In this document: piece after piece, positions 9,601 through 17,900 of the stretch | How the letters are laid out: every line of letters starts with the position of its first letter | How positions within the stretch are numbered: the first letter of the stretch is position 1 | Source: Parafrankia irregularis | GTDB taxonomy: Bacteria > Actinomycetota > Actinomycetes > Frankiales > Frankiaceae | Direction of reading: 5' to 3' | DNA: 64,000 nt | NCBI RefSeq assembly: GCF_001536285.1 | Contig: NZ_FAOZ01000001.1 | Location: forward strand, 546,938-610,937 | Notes under the pieces: model-generated | Database searches by the model: none | Seen by the model: only the letters and a program-made list of their open reading frames with translations | Told to the model about the DNA's origin: nothing | Translations under genes and position numbers: made by a program

Positions 9601-12600
9601 CCGCATCCTCGGCCCGGTACCCGACGGGGTCACCTGCACCACGCTGGTCGCCGGCTGCCGCGCGCTGACCTTCACCTACGCCACCTCCACCACCGCCACC
9701 GGCACCACCCCCGCCACCTGGGGTGACTACACCGGCCGGCTCGCCTCGATCTCCATGTCGCTGAACGGGGCGTCGGCGGTCGTCGTGGCGCAGTACCGGT
9801 ACGACAACACCGGCCACCTGCGCGAGCAGTACGACCCGCGCCTGGACAGCGGCGGCACCCACCTGTCCACCACCTACGCCTACAACGCCGCCGGCCAGGT
9901 CAGCTCCTACACCCCACCCGGGCAGGAGACCTGGACCTTCGGCTACGACACCTACAACCGGATCACCACCGTCTCCCGCGCCCGGCCCGCCGGTGCCGGC
10001 ACCGCCACCCAGACCATCGTCTACGGCCTGGCCCTCACCGGATCAGGCGCGCCGATCGACATGGCCGCGGGCGTCGTCGACGACTGGGGACAGCGCGACC
10101 TGCCCTCCTGGGCCACCGCCGTCTTCCCCGCCAGCCGCGTCCCGTCGAACCCGCCCGTCGCCGCCGACTGGCCCTACGCCGACATCACCTACCTCAACGT
10201 CGACGGCCGGGAGGTGAACTCCGCCTCCTACGGCAACGGTGCCTGGCAGATCACCACCACCGAACACGATTCGAACGGAAACGTCATCCGCGAACTCGGC
10301 GCGGAGAACCGCAACCAGGCAGTCACCTCGACCGCCGACACCGACCCCACCGTCACCGCGCTCACCGACTCCGCCGCCCGCGCCCAACTCCTCGACACCG
10401 ACACCGTCTACTCGACCGACGGCGTCTCGGTCACCGACACGTTCGGCCCGACCCACCGCATCGTCGACGACACCGGCGCCCAGTACTCCGCCCGCCAGCA
10501 CGTCCACACCGACTACGACGAGGGCGCCCCGTCCTCGACCGACCCCTACCGGCTGCCGACCACCGTCACCACCACCATCCGCCTCGCGAACGGCTCGGAC
10601 ACCGAACCCCGCAAGACCATCAACGGGTACGAGGCCAAGAGCGGCGCGGCGGCTGACACGTCCGGCTGGACCCTGCGCACGCCCACGACCATCGCCACCT
10701 GGATGGGCGGCGGATCCACCCCCAACATCGTCCGCGCCACTTACTACAACAACGCCGGAAACCCCGTCGAAACCCGGCAGCCCGCGGCCAACGCCGCCGG
10801 CACAGACGCCTACACCAGCGTCGTTTCCTACTACACCGCCACCGGGTCCGGTAGCTGCGTCAACGCATCCTGGACCGGCCTGACCTGCACCACCGGCCCC
10901 GCAGCCCAACCCACCAGCGGAAACCCGCTACCCGTCACCAGCTACACCTACAACAACCTCAACCAGCCCCTGACCAAGGTCGACACCGTCACCTCCGGCA
11001 GCACAACCACCCGCACCACCACCTACACCTACGACACCGCCGGCCGCCCAGCCTCCGAGGCCATCGCGGCCAGCCCCGCCGCGAACGGTGGCACCGCCGT
11101 GCCCACCGCCACCTACGGCTACAGCACCACCACCGGCCTGCTCACGACGACGACCGCGTCGTCGATCACGCTGACCACCGGCTACGACACCTGGGGCCAG
11201 GCCACCTCCCAGACCGACGCCGACAGCAACACAGGAACCGCCACCTACGACATCGACGGCCAGGTCGCCACCCTCAACGACGGCAAGGGCACCTACACCT
11301 ACGTCTACGACACCGCCACCGAACACCGCGGCCTCGTCACCAGCCTCGGCGTCGGTGCCGGAAGCGCCCCATCCACCTTCAGCGCCACCTACGACGGCGA
11401 AGGACGCCTTGCCGTATACACCTATCCAAACGGGCTCACGAACACGACCCGCTATAACAACAGCGGAGAGCCGACGAGCCTCGTCTACGCCAAGTCGGGC
11501 ACACCGTGGCTGACCTTCTCCCAGGCAAGTTCCATCAGCGGAGAGATACGTAGCGACACCACAGCGGCGGCAGGGAAATCCATCGGGTACGACCTCGCCG
11601 GCCGGCTCACCAGCGTCGTCGACGCCGTCAGCTACGGCGGACCCAGAAGCTGCACCACCCGCGTATACACCTACGACGCGGACTACAACCGCACCGCGGT
11701 GAACAGCTATCCCGACGCCGGGGGCCAGCCCGACACCGGGAACTGCTCCACCACGACCACCCCGATGATCCTGTCCAACGCCTATGACCAGGCCGACCGG
11801 ATCACCGACACCGGCTACACCTACGACCTGTTCGGCCGCACCACCGCGGTACCCGCCGCCGATGCAGGTGGAACCGCGCTCACCGTCGGCTACTACGTCA
11901 ATGACCTCGTCGAATCCCAGACCTCGGGCTCGGCAACCCGCACCTATGCCCTCGACCCGGCTCGCCGTATCCGCTCCTGGACTGACGGCTCGACCACCTC
12001 GACCAACCACTACACCACCGCCAGCGGCGACAGCCCCGCCTGGATCGGTGTCACCGGCGGAACCTGGACGAGAAATATTCTCGGTATCGGTGGCGATCTG
12101 GCAGCGGTTCAGAACAGCGCCGGCGCTGTCACCCTTCAGCTCGCCAACCTGCACGGCGATGTCGTCGCCACCGTCGACGACAGCACCGGCGCCACCGCCA
12201 TCGCCAGCTACGCCGAATCCGACGAATTCGGCCACGCTTACTTCGCGAGCACCGCTTACGCCCGCTACGGCTGGCTCGGCACCCAACAGCGGTCCCGTGA
12301 CAGCCTGGGTGGACTTGTCATCATGGGGGTCCGCCTGTACAACCCCGTCACAGGCCGGTTCCTTTCCAAGGACCCCGTCGTCGGCGGCTCCGCGAATCCA
12401 TACGACTACGTGAATCAGGACCCGTACAATTCGTTCGACTTCTCCGGGACCCAGCCGACCGATTACAAGCAGTGCCCACTCGGACTCCAGTGCTCCGTAT
12501 CCCGTGTAATATTCTGGTATAACCCCTGGCCATCGAACTGGCGCAGGGACTGGGTAGGGTCGATAATCTGGAGATTTGCCAGCAAGGGCTTCGTCAAGAG

Positions 12601-12802
12601 TCGCGAGTTCCAGGAGCGCAGGGTAACAAACACGTTCAGGAGGTACTTCTACTTCAATCGCCGTTCCCAGGACGTCAGGCTCTACTACGTCGAGGGACGC
12701 GCCAGAGTGCGGCTCGGAGTCCCCATCATTCCCTGGTCCTACCCCGCGCCGGCCTTCTCGTCCGCCTGGAAACTGACGGGATACTGGACCGCATGGGTCT
12801 AG
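6659..12802 (+). CDS. Secreted RHS/YD-repeat protein with DNRLRE domain
   Basis: This giant protein is about 2047 residues. The N-terminus is a basic-then-hydrophobic signal peptide ending in Ala-Ser-Ala-Ala. A DNRLRE-type beta domain lies at about residues 305-465 (Tyr-Leu-Arg-Val-Gly ... Arg-Ser-Phe-Leu-Lys-Phe-Asp-Thr), followed by fibronectin-like segments at about 500-660. Many YD/RHS repeats (Tyr-Asp-x2-Gly-Arg, Tyr-Tyr/Asn-Asp) run from about 1040 to 1870. The RHS core motif Gly-x-Arg-Leu-Tyr-Asn-Pro-Val-Thr-Gly-Arg-Phe-Leu-Ser-x-Asp-Pro lies near residue 1900. A Trp/Arg/Tyr-rich tip of about 115 residues follows, as in polymorphic toxins. I chose the GTG at 6659 because GGAG lies 5 bases before it; an in-frame ATG at 6629 is the alternative. 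The product is probably cell-wall or extracellular. Confidence 0.9.
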   Translation: MLRASPPHRRKPLLHVLCVLLVAVLASTVTQFLPALRASASAAPTEPAQATPTGPAERPDLISAQLAARAEKRRIEITNDRTETTSTFVNPDGTITVESFSGVHRIRRGDGWVLVDTTLALVDGKVTPKAAKADVVLSAGGGKAGGDVARLADAGREVAFAWPTALPAPELKGNVATYKAVAKDTDLQVEVTPTGFDVQIVAHTPAAAQAALNLPMRLKGVTAERTAGGELRLSGGGKLAARSPTPLMWDAHVDEKTGLPDRTRTVDSALSGGGTATPTLALRPDKKWLTDPARQYPVTIDPAAVLPDNFDADVASAYPTTNYDTYQYLRVGAYLGSVQRSFLKFDTTAIEGRHVTAATLNLWQAGSTTCDDQPTIVQGSAGLSSGATWNTQPASDGTTWGSASFNEGADNSCGAGPANIDITSLVQAWSSNGQPSPETLTLRAANETLDAQFKSFYSGDTLLPPQISTTYNSYPGTVANRSTSPCSAQCGGSPATVLTNSTRPVLSGASTDADGAPLRLDFEVWNSAGTTKITDGSVSDVSPNATASWTVPASVLTNGTSYQWRSRAYDGVDYSQAWSGWIPFTVDTTAPSAPTSLTSAAWTSGGWSTTTSGTISWTSPGGDTASFLYGLDEPSPSTETTGTTTPTLTPGAGLHTLYVRTKDKSGNLSPVASFGFGIGTGALASPAENARVQRFVILEGQAPSTQVSVTYQYHLGTSSSATWLDVPVADTVIDGTSTHPTWPAARNGSGVFDRQNWNLPGTLGGGSDGPVQLRACFRTSANVVSCTAARTIEFTRNAFGDSNVNSQVGPGTLALLTGDYSLSATDVSMPTYTGSLAVGRSTTTLTPPSATSDPSGVFGPGWTSDLQGPETGAAGSTLTDTTSTTNTVSLTSSEGTPSAYSRTGSGSYPYSYVGVGDTATDGSKLVKDSATQFTHTGADGTKTVFVSKTVGSATIWVTDRVEEPGSATTSTYTTDSAGRVTRILGPVPDGVTCTTLVAGCRALTFTYATSTTATGTTPATWGDYTGRLASISMSLNGASAVVVAQYRYDNTGHLREQYDPRLDSGGTHLSTTYAYNAAGQVSSYTPPGQETWTFGYDTYNRITTVSRARPAGAGTATQTIVYGLALTGSGAPIDMAAGVVDDWGQRDLPSWATAVFPASRVPSNPPVAADWPYADITYLNVDGREVNSASYGNGAWQITTTEHDSNGNVIRELGAENRNQAVTSTADTDPTVTALTDSAARAQLLDTDTVYSTDGVSVTDTFGPTHRIVDDTGAQYSARQHVHTDYDEGAPSSTDPYRLPTTVTTTIRLANGSDTEPRKTINGYEAKSGAAADTSGWTLRTPTTIATWMGGGSTPNIVRATYYNNAGNPVETRQPAANAAGTDAYTSVVSYYTATGSGSCVNASWTGLTCTTGPAAQPTSGNPLPVTSYTYNNLNQPLTKVDTVTSGSTTTRTTTYTYDTAGRPASEAIAASPAANGGTAVPTATYGYSTTTGLLTTTTASSITLTTGYDTWGQATSQTDADSNTGTATYDIDGQVATLNDGKGTYTYVYDTATEHRGLVTSLGVGAGSAPSTFSATYDGEGRLAVYTYPNGLTNTTRYNNSGEPTSLVYAKSGTPWLTFSQASSISGEIRSDTTAAAGKSIGYDLAGRLTSVVDAVSYGGPRSCTTRVYTYDADYNRTAVNSYPDAGGQPDTGNCSTTTTPMILSNAYDQADRITDTGYTYDLFGRTTAVPAADAGGTALTVGYYVNDLVESQTSGSATRTYALDPARRIRSWTDGSTTSTNHYTTASGDSPAWIGVTGGTWTRNILGIGGDLAAVQNSAGAVTLQLANLHGDVVATVDDSTGATAIASYAESDEFGHAYFASTAYARYGWLGTQQRSRDSLGGLVIMGVRLYNPVTGRFLSKDPVVGGSANPYDYVNQDPYNSFDFSGTQPTDYKQCPLGLQCSVSRVIFWYNPWPSNWRRDWVGSIIWRFASKGFVKSREFQERRVTNTFRRYFYFNRRSQDVRLYYVEGRARVRLGVPIIPWSYPAPAFSSAWKLTGYWTAWV

Positions 12803-12966
12803 AAAACCCAACGTCCGCAGACCCTCCACCAACTCCATGAGACCTGCCGGTTTCCGATGATCCTCGCGGTACCAGCAGTCCACGGAAATCCTCGGACCGA
12901 CTCGGCCCACGTCAGGCGTCATCGGGCGAGCCGGCCTCGGGAATCACGCATCCGCTGAGCGCTGGA

Positions 12967-13009
12967 AGCCGCACTGGCATCGCGAAGGACCTGCGATGCC
13001 AGTGCGGTT
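12967..13009. terminator. Hairpin terminator between convergent genes
   Basis: Perfect 15-bp stem (CCGCACTGGCATCGC and its complement) with a 9-base loop, 165 bases after the RHS stop and facing the minus-strand acyltransferase gene. It has no long T run, as is usual in GC-rich actinobacteria. It could serve both directions. Confidence 0.75.
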
Positions 13010-13166
13010 CCGTCTGACGGGACTGCCGCCCTGGAGGGAGGCCATGACGAGCGGCGGAGCCGACGCACAGCCGCGAACCGGGCCATTTAGCGAGCCGTCC
13101 AGCGCCCCCTGAGGCGGTACGACCCCGCCGTCGACGACCCGCCTGCCGGCCGTCGGATCCGGCTGC

Positions 13167-14942
13167 TCAGGAGGACTCGGGACTCAGCGTGGTGACCAGG
13201 CCGGTCAGGCTCTCCTGGAAGATCTCCACGAACCGTGTCATCCCGGCGGGATCGAACAGGCGCCGGTGGTGGCAGAAGGTCAGGCGGAGGCGATCGGCGC
13301 TGCCGGCGGCGCAGATGAGAAGACCCTGCGGCATCCCGGTGGTGCCGATCAGGGACAGTCCGGTGATCCGCACGGTGCCCTTCGGCGCGAACCGGAGGCC
13401 GTCGACCCGGCTGATGTTGCTGACGGCCACGCTCGGTGCGAGGAACGGGCGGGCCATCACCGCGGCGCAGCGCAGGACGGTGGTCCGCAGCGGTCGCGGT
13501 ACGGCTGCCATCACCGTCCGCACCGCGACGGTGAGACCGTCAGCCGCGCAGACGGCCGGATTCCGTTTGGCGGCGAGGGTCTGCTCCACCACCGCCGCGG
13601 CGAGAAGGCCTGGCACCGCACGCTCGGCGGCGGACGAGCTGATCATCACCTGGCCCGACCGGTTACCCAGTTCCCGCGCTCCCTCCGGATCCGGTGACCT
13701 CGTCGCGATCGGCATACGAACGAGCACCCGGCCGCTCGGGCAGCCGTTCTCGGTGTTCCAGCGCTCCACCGCCAGGTGTGCGGCCCCGATCAGCAGGTCG
13801 TTCACCGTCATCCGCCGTCCGTCCGCCAGCCGCACGGGAGGCGGCACGGGCAGGTCGACGGGGTGCACGCCATACCCCTGCGCATGGCTCGGACCACACG
13901 GCGCGAGGTACGACACCGGCCGGCGGCGGATCGGTGGGCCGATGGTCGCCGTCCCTGCCCCGAGCGGCTGGCCGGCCTCCGTGGTCCGTGCCGGCTGACG
14001 GCGGGAGGGCCCGGGTTGACAGTGCCGCTGGAGCGGAGCCACCAGCGGCTGGCGCCCGGTCGCCAGCCGCTGACGGGGAGCCGTCGATTCCTGCGGCGCC
14101 GGTCCACCGGCCCTGCCCGGGACGGTGTGGTCTGCCGCGCAGCCAGCGATGATCTCCTGGAGGAGGGTGAGGACGCTCATCCCATCCAGCGCCACATGAT
14201 GCGCGGTGAGGCCGACGACGTCGCCCGCCGGCCGGTGCGCGAGCAGCAGGCGAACAGGCGGTTGTGTCCGCAGATCGAACGGTCTGGAGCACAGGGATTC
14301 CACCGCGCGCCAGATCGCCCGCTCAGCTCCCGCCTCATCCAGGGACGTGGTCTGAATTTCGTATATCAGATCCGATGCCAGGCCCGGTTCTGCCGAGAGA
14401 TCCCAGGATGACGGTGTGCCCACCCCACCGGCCAGCCGTGCTCCGGCGATCGGATGGTCGCGCAGTGCCCGCTCCAGCGACTGGCGCAGGTCCGCCAGAC
14501 GGATCGCGGCGTCCGTCTCCGCGATCAGGCCGACGGTGAGCGGCGACCGTCTTCGGTCCGACGCGACAATCAGTTCCTCGTCGAGGGTCAGGGCCCGCCG
14601 TAGCCCGGCCTTCGGCCGGCGGGCCGCCACGGCGGATAGGCCACCGGGCCGGGCCGCCACCCGGGCGGCGGCCCGGCCCCCCCAGTCACCCGCACCGCCG
14701 CCGTGCCCCCGGACCTGACCCCGCGGCTCATGACGCCTCGGCACAGGGGTGTTCGGCGCACGGCCCTTCGACTCGTGGCCGTCGCGCTCACCGCCGCGCG
14801 GCTCACGGCCGTGGCACAGATGGCCGGCCAGCGCCCCGATGTCGCCGCGCTGCGGTTGCCGGTTCCGGCAGTTCTCGACACCCGTGTTCATACCTGCCGG
14901 ACGGGCGGGCTGTCCCGGTGCACCCTTGCTCAGCGAGGACAT
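13167..14942 (-). CDS. Condensation/wax-ester-synthase-like acyltransferase
   Basis: The core region, about residues 110-585 of the longest frame, resembles stand-alone condensation or wax ester synthase/PapA-type acyltransferases. The active-site motif His-His-x3-Asp-Gly is intact (His-His-Val-Ala-Leu-Asp-Gly) at about residue 248. It is followed by a later Asn-Asp-Leu-Leu-Ile-Gly-Ala segment and an Asn-Ile-Ser-Arg-Val-Asp-Gly motif near residue 495. The first 100 residues of the longest frame are Arg/Gly-rich and unlikely to be real; a start near 14600-14680 is plausible but I cannot fix it. It lies 18 bases downstream of the AftD-like gene in the same direction, which suggests acylation of an envelope lipid or glycan rather than a peptide pathway. 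No NRPS partner is present. Confidence 0.7.
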   Translation of the reverse strand: MSSLSKGAPGQPARPAGMNTGVENCRNRQPQRGDIGALAGHLCHGREPRGGERDGHESKGRAPNTPVPRRHEPRGQVRGHGGGAGDWGGRAAARVAARPGGLSAVAARRPKAGLRRALTLDEELIVASDRRRSPLTVGLIAETDAAIRLADLRQSLERALRDHPIAGARLAGGVGTPSSWDLSAEPGLASDLIYEIQTTSLDEAGAERAIWRAVESLCSRPFDLRTQPPVRLLLAHRPAGDVVGLTAHHVALDGMSVLTLLQEIIAGCAADHTVPGRAGGPAPQESTAPRQRLATGRQPLVAPLQRHCQPGPSRRQPARTTEAGQPLGAGTATIGPPIRRRPVSYLAPCGPSHAQGYGVHPVDLPVPPPVRLADGRRMTVNDLLIGAAHLAVERWNTENGCPSGRVLVRMPIATRSPDPEGARELGNRSGQVMISSSAAERAVPGLLAAAVVEQTLAAKRNPAVCAADGLTVAVRTVMAAVPRPLRTTVLRCAAVMARPFLAPSVAVSNISRVDGLRFAPKGTVRITGLSLIGTTGMPQGLLICAAGSADRLRLTFCHHRRLFDPAGMTRFVEIFQESLTGLVTTLSPESS

Positions 14943-14959
14943 CCATGCGCCCCTTCCGT

Positions 14960-17900
14960 TCAGTCGATGATCGTGTTCTCTGGAGGAGTACGCCGACCGC
15001 GTCCCGGCGGCGGGACAACGCCTACCGAGCCACCCGGCAGTCGCCCGCCGGATGGGGCGGAACCGCTCGTGCCCGCCGTCGGACGCCCCACAGCATCGTC
15101 CTTCATGTTGGGCACGTGCCTAACCTGGTCACTACTTTCGGGCCATCTCCGGACCGCCTCCGCCGGTCGCAGGGCGAGGGCGGAGATCGTCGCGGCGAAG
15201 GCGAGGGCACCCAGGGCCTGGGCTGGCCAGCTGAAGGCGCCCTCGCCCGAGAACGGGATCGCGCTCGGGACGGTCGACACCACGATGCCGGAGCCCACCA
15301 TGCCGGCCAGGGCCAGCAGGCCCGGCAGCCAGCGCAGCCGCCGGCCAAGCAGCACGATCAGCGGTACCACCAGCGCGACCACGCCCGCGACCAGGAAGAC
15401 CGACAGGGTCGCCAGCGCGAGGCCCGTCCACAGGGCCGGCAGCCGCAGCCGCCCCAGCGCCCGCATCCCGGGCAGCCCGGCGGGGCTGAGACGGGCGAAA
15501 CGGTCGGCCAGGCGGTCGGCGAGGCCGGGGCCGGCACCGCGCTCCTGGCGGCGACGACGGCGCTCGGCGCCGACGGAGTCCGGGACGACGGCGATCGCGG
15601 TGAGGATCAGCACCAGGCCGAGGCCGATGAGCAGGTTGCGGCGGAAGGTCTGGCCCGGATGGTTCTCGATGACGATCGTGCCGCCCTGGCCGGCGGGGAC
15701 GATCCAGCCCTGCGCCCAGCCGTCGATGCGCACCGCGGTGAGTTCCTGGCCGTTCAGCGTCGCCGTCCAGGAGGCGTTCGCGTTCTCCCGCACCGAGACG
15801 AAGGACGCGGCGCCGGCGCCGATGTCGACGGTGCGCAGCTCGGAGCCCCAGTGCCCGATGGCCGTCGTCCGGGGCCTGTCGGTGCTCACCGCGGCGCCCT
15901 CGCCGACCATGCTGATCGCGTCGACGACCATGGTGGCCCCGCCGAGGTCGACCGACAGCAGGTGCGAGCCCGCGCCGAGCCTGACCTGGTTGTTGCCGGT
16001 GCACAGCTTCAGCTGGAACGGCCTGGCCGTGGCCATGCTGCTGTAGACGCCGGAGACCTCCAGGTCGTACCGGACACCGTCGATGATCAGTGACGGGCCC
16101 TCACCGCAGGGGATGACCAGCGGCGCGTTGGAGGTGTCGACCGCGGAGCCGGCCGGCGGCGGAATGGCGGTGGCGGTGCCCCGGAGAGTGAAGGTCATCT
16201 CGCGCGGGGAGTCGAACTTCCGCGCGAACGTGAGCTCCTCGGAGCCACCGAAGGGCTGCAGCGGGTCGGCCCGGTAGCGCTCGAACGAGTAGGCGACGAG
16301 GCCCTGGCTCAGCGACTCGAACGTGTCCGTCAGGTCGGACGGCGTCTGCGCGTACCGGTGAAAGCTCGCGCCGGGGATGTCGATCTCGCGGAGCCCGGCG
16401 CCGAGCGAAGGGTCGTCCTCGTTGGTGACCTTCTCCAGCGTGATCTTGAACCAGCGGCTCTCCCCCGCCGGCACGGCGAGGCGCTGGATGTCCTCGACCG
16501 GCTTGACCTGGGTGACGACGGAACCACGCTCGGTCGTCACCCGCAGTGCGTGCACCTCCGGGCGCCAGTCACCCTCCGCCAGCAGCCGGATGTCGATGTA
16601 GGGCGCCTCGAGCTCCCGGCCGACGTCGAGCTGGATCCACTCCCCCTGCGAGGTGGCGCCGTGCCGGCGTATCGCCGTCCAGGACGTCGACGTCTGGCCG
16701 TCGACGGCGGCCTGCGGGGCGAAGTCGGGGGCGGCTATCAGCTCGAAGCCGTACGACGACGCGGTGACCGACATCCCGTCGGCGTAGCCGGCGACCGTCT
16801 GGTGCCCGGCCGTCGGCCGGTCGGTCCACTGCCTGGGGGGCTCGCTCCTGCCGGCGACGCTCTCGTTCGGGCCCAGCAGGTAGGACGTCCCGTCGTGCAC
16901 GATGCCGAAGGTGAAGTCACGGCGCGTGTTCGTGTCGGTCACCGCGAGGGCGGTCGTCGGGGTGATGACCTTCGACGCCGGTGGTGGGTCGGCGATCGGC
17001 GCGAGCGTGGTCGTGGGGTCGGCGTCGGAGCCACCCGCCGCCGCCGAGTACTCGTCGGCCTCGGCGAGGTCGCTGGCCAGGACGGTCGCGCGATCCGGCC
17101 CGAGCAGGCCCTGGTCGGAGAGCTGCACGGTCGCCTCCGGCCCGCCGGACACGACGACCCCGGTGCTCAGCGGGTAGGCCTGGACCATGCGGGCGCCGCC
17201 GGGCACCGTCCAGACCTCCAGGGCGGGCACCCGCTCCTCCGAGCGGCGCAGCGACTTGATCAGGCGGGCCTTGGAGCTGGTGCGGGCCTCGGTGGTCGGC
17301 CCGAAGGAGGCCGCCAGTTGCAGGCCCGAGCTCTCCAGGGCGCGGTGCAGCTGGTCGGTGGACGCGGGGATGTCCCAGTCCTTGATCTCGATGTCGTTGC
17401 GGATGAGCACCATGCCCACGCCGGCCCGGGCAAGTGTCGTCGCCAGCCCCGGCGTGTCGCCGGTCGCCATCATCTCCTCGATGCCGTCCAGGAGCCGGGT
17501 CGTTCCGACGCCCCCCAGCGGGATCAGGTTGCGCACACCCCAGGGGGAGTCGGCAAGCCACTGCATCGGTTCGTCGAGCGGCCGGCCCCAGTCGTACTCG
17601 CCGAACGGGGCGCCGGGCAGCACCAGGGTGCGGCCGCCCTCGGGATGGTCGGCGAGCCAGTCGGCCGCCACGGTCCAGTAGTCCGGAACCTTGTCGAACG
17701 GTCGCGGCTGCAGGCCTTTGCCCTGCAGCAGCGGGAGCATCGCGACGACCAGGGCCGCGACGGCGGCCAGCGACACCGCGACGGGCAGGACTCGGCGCCG
17801 CGACGCCACCGGCCCGCCCACGGTCCGGTCCGAGGCCCCGCCCGCGCCCCCCGCCCCGTTCCTGGCCGCCGCCGAGATGGCCAACGGCATGGTTTCCTCG

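Noticed and set aside
10928..12922. 664-residue minus-strand frame
   Set aside because: Antisense shadow of the RHS repeats, Gly/Val-rich and without domains.
13044..13112. 22-residue frame after GGAGGGAGG
   Set aside because: The ribosome-like site is good, but the peptide has no feature and lies beyond a terminator; too weak to call, although it is the only candidate for an RHS-linked small gene.
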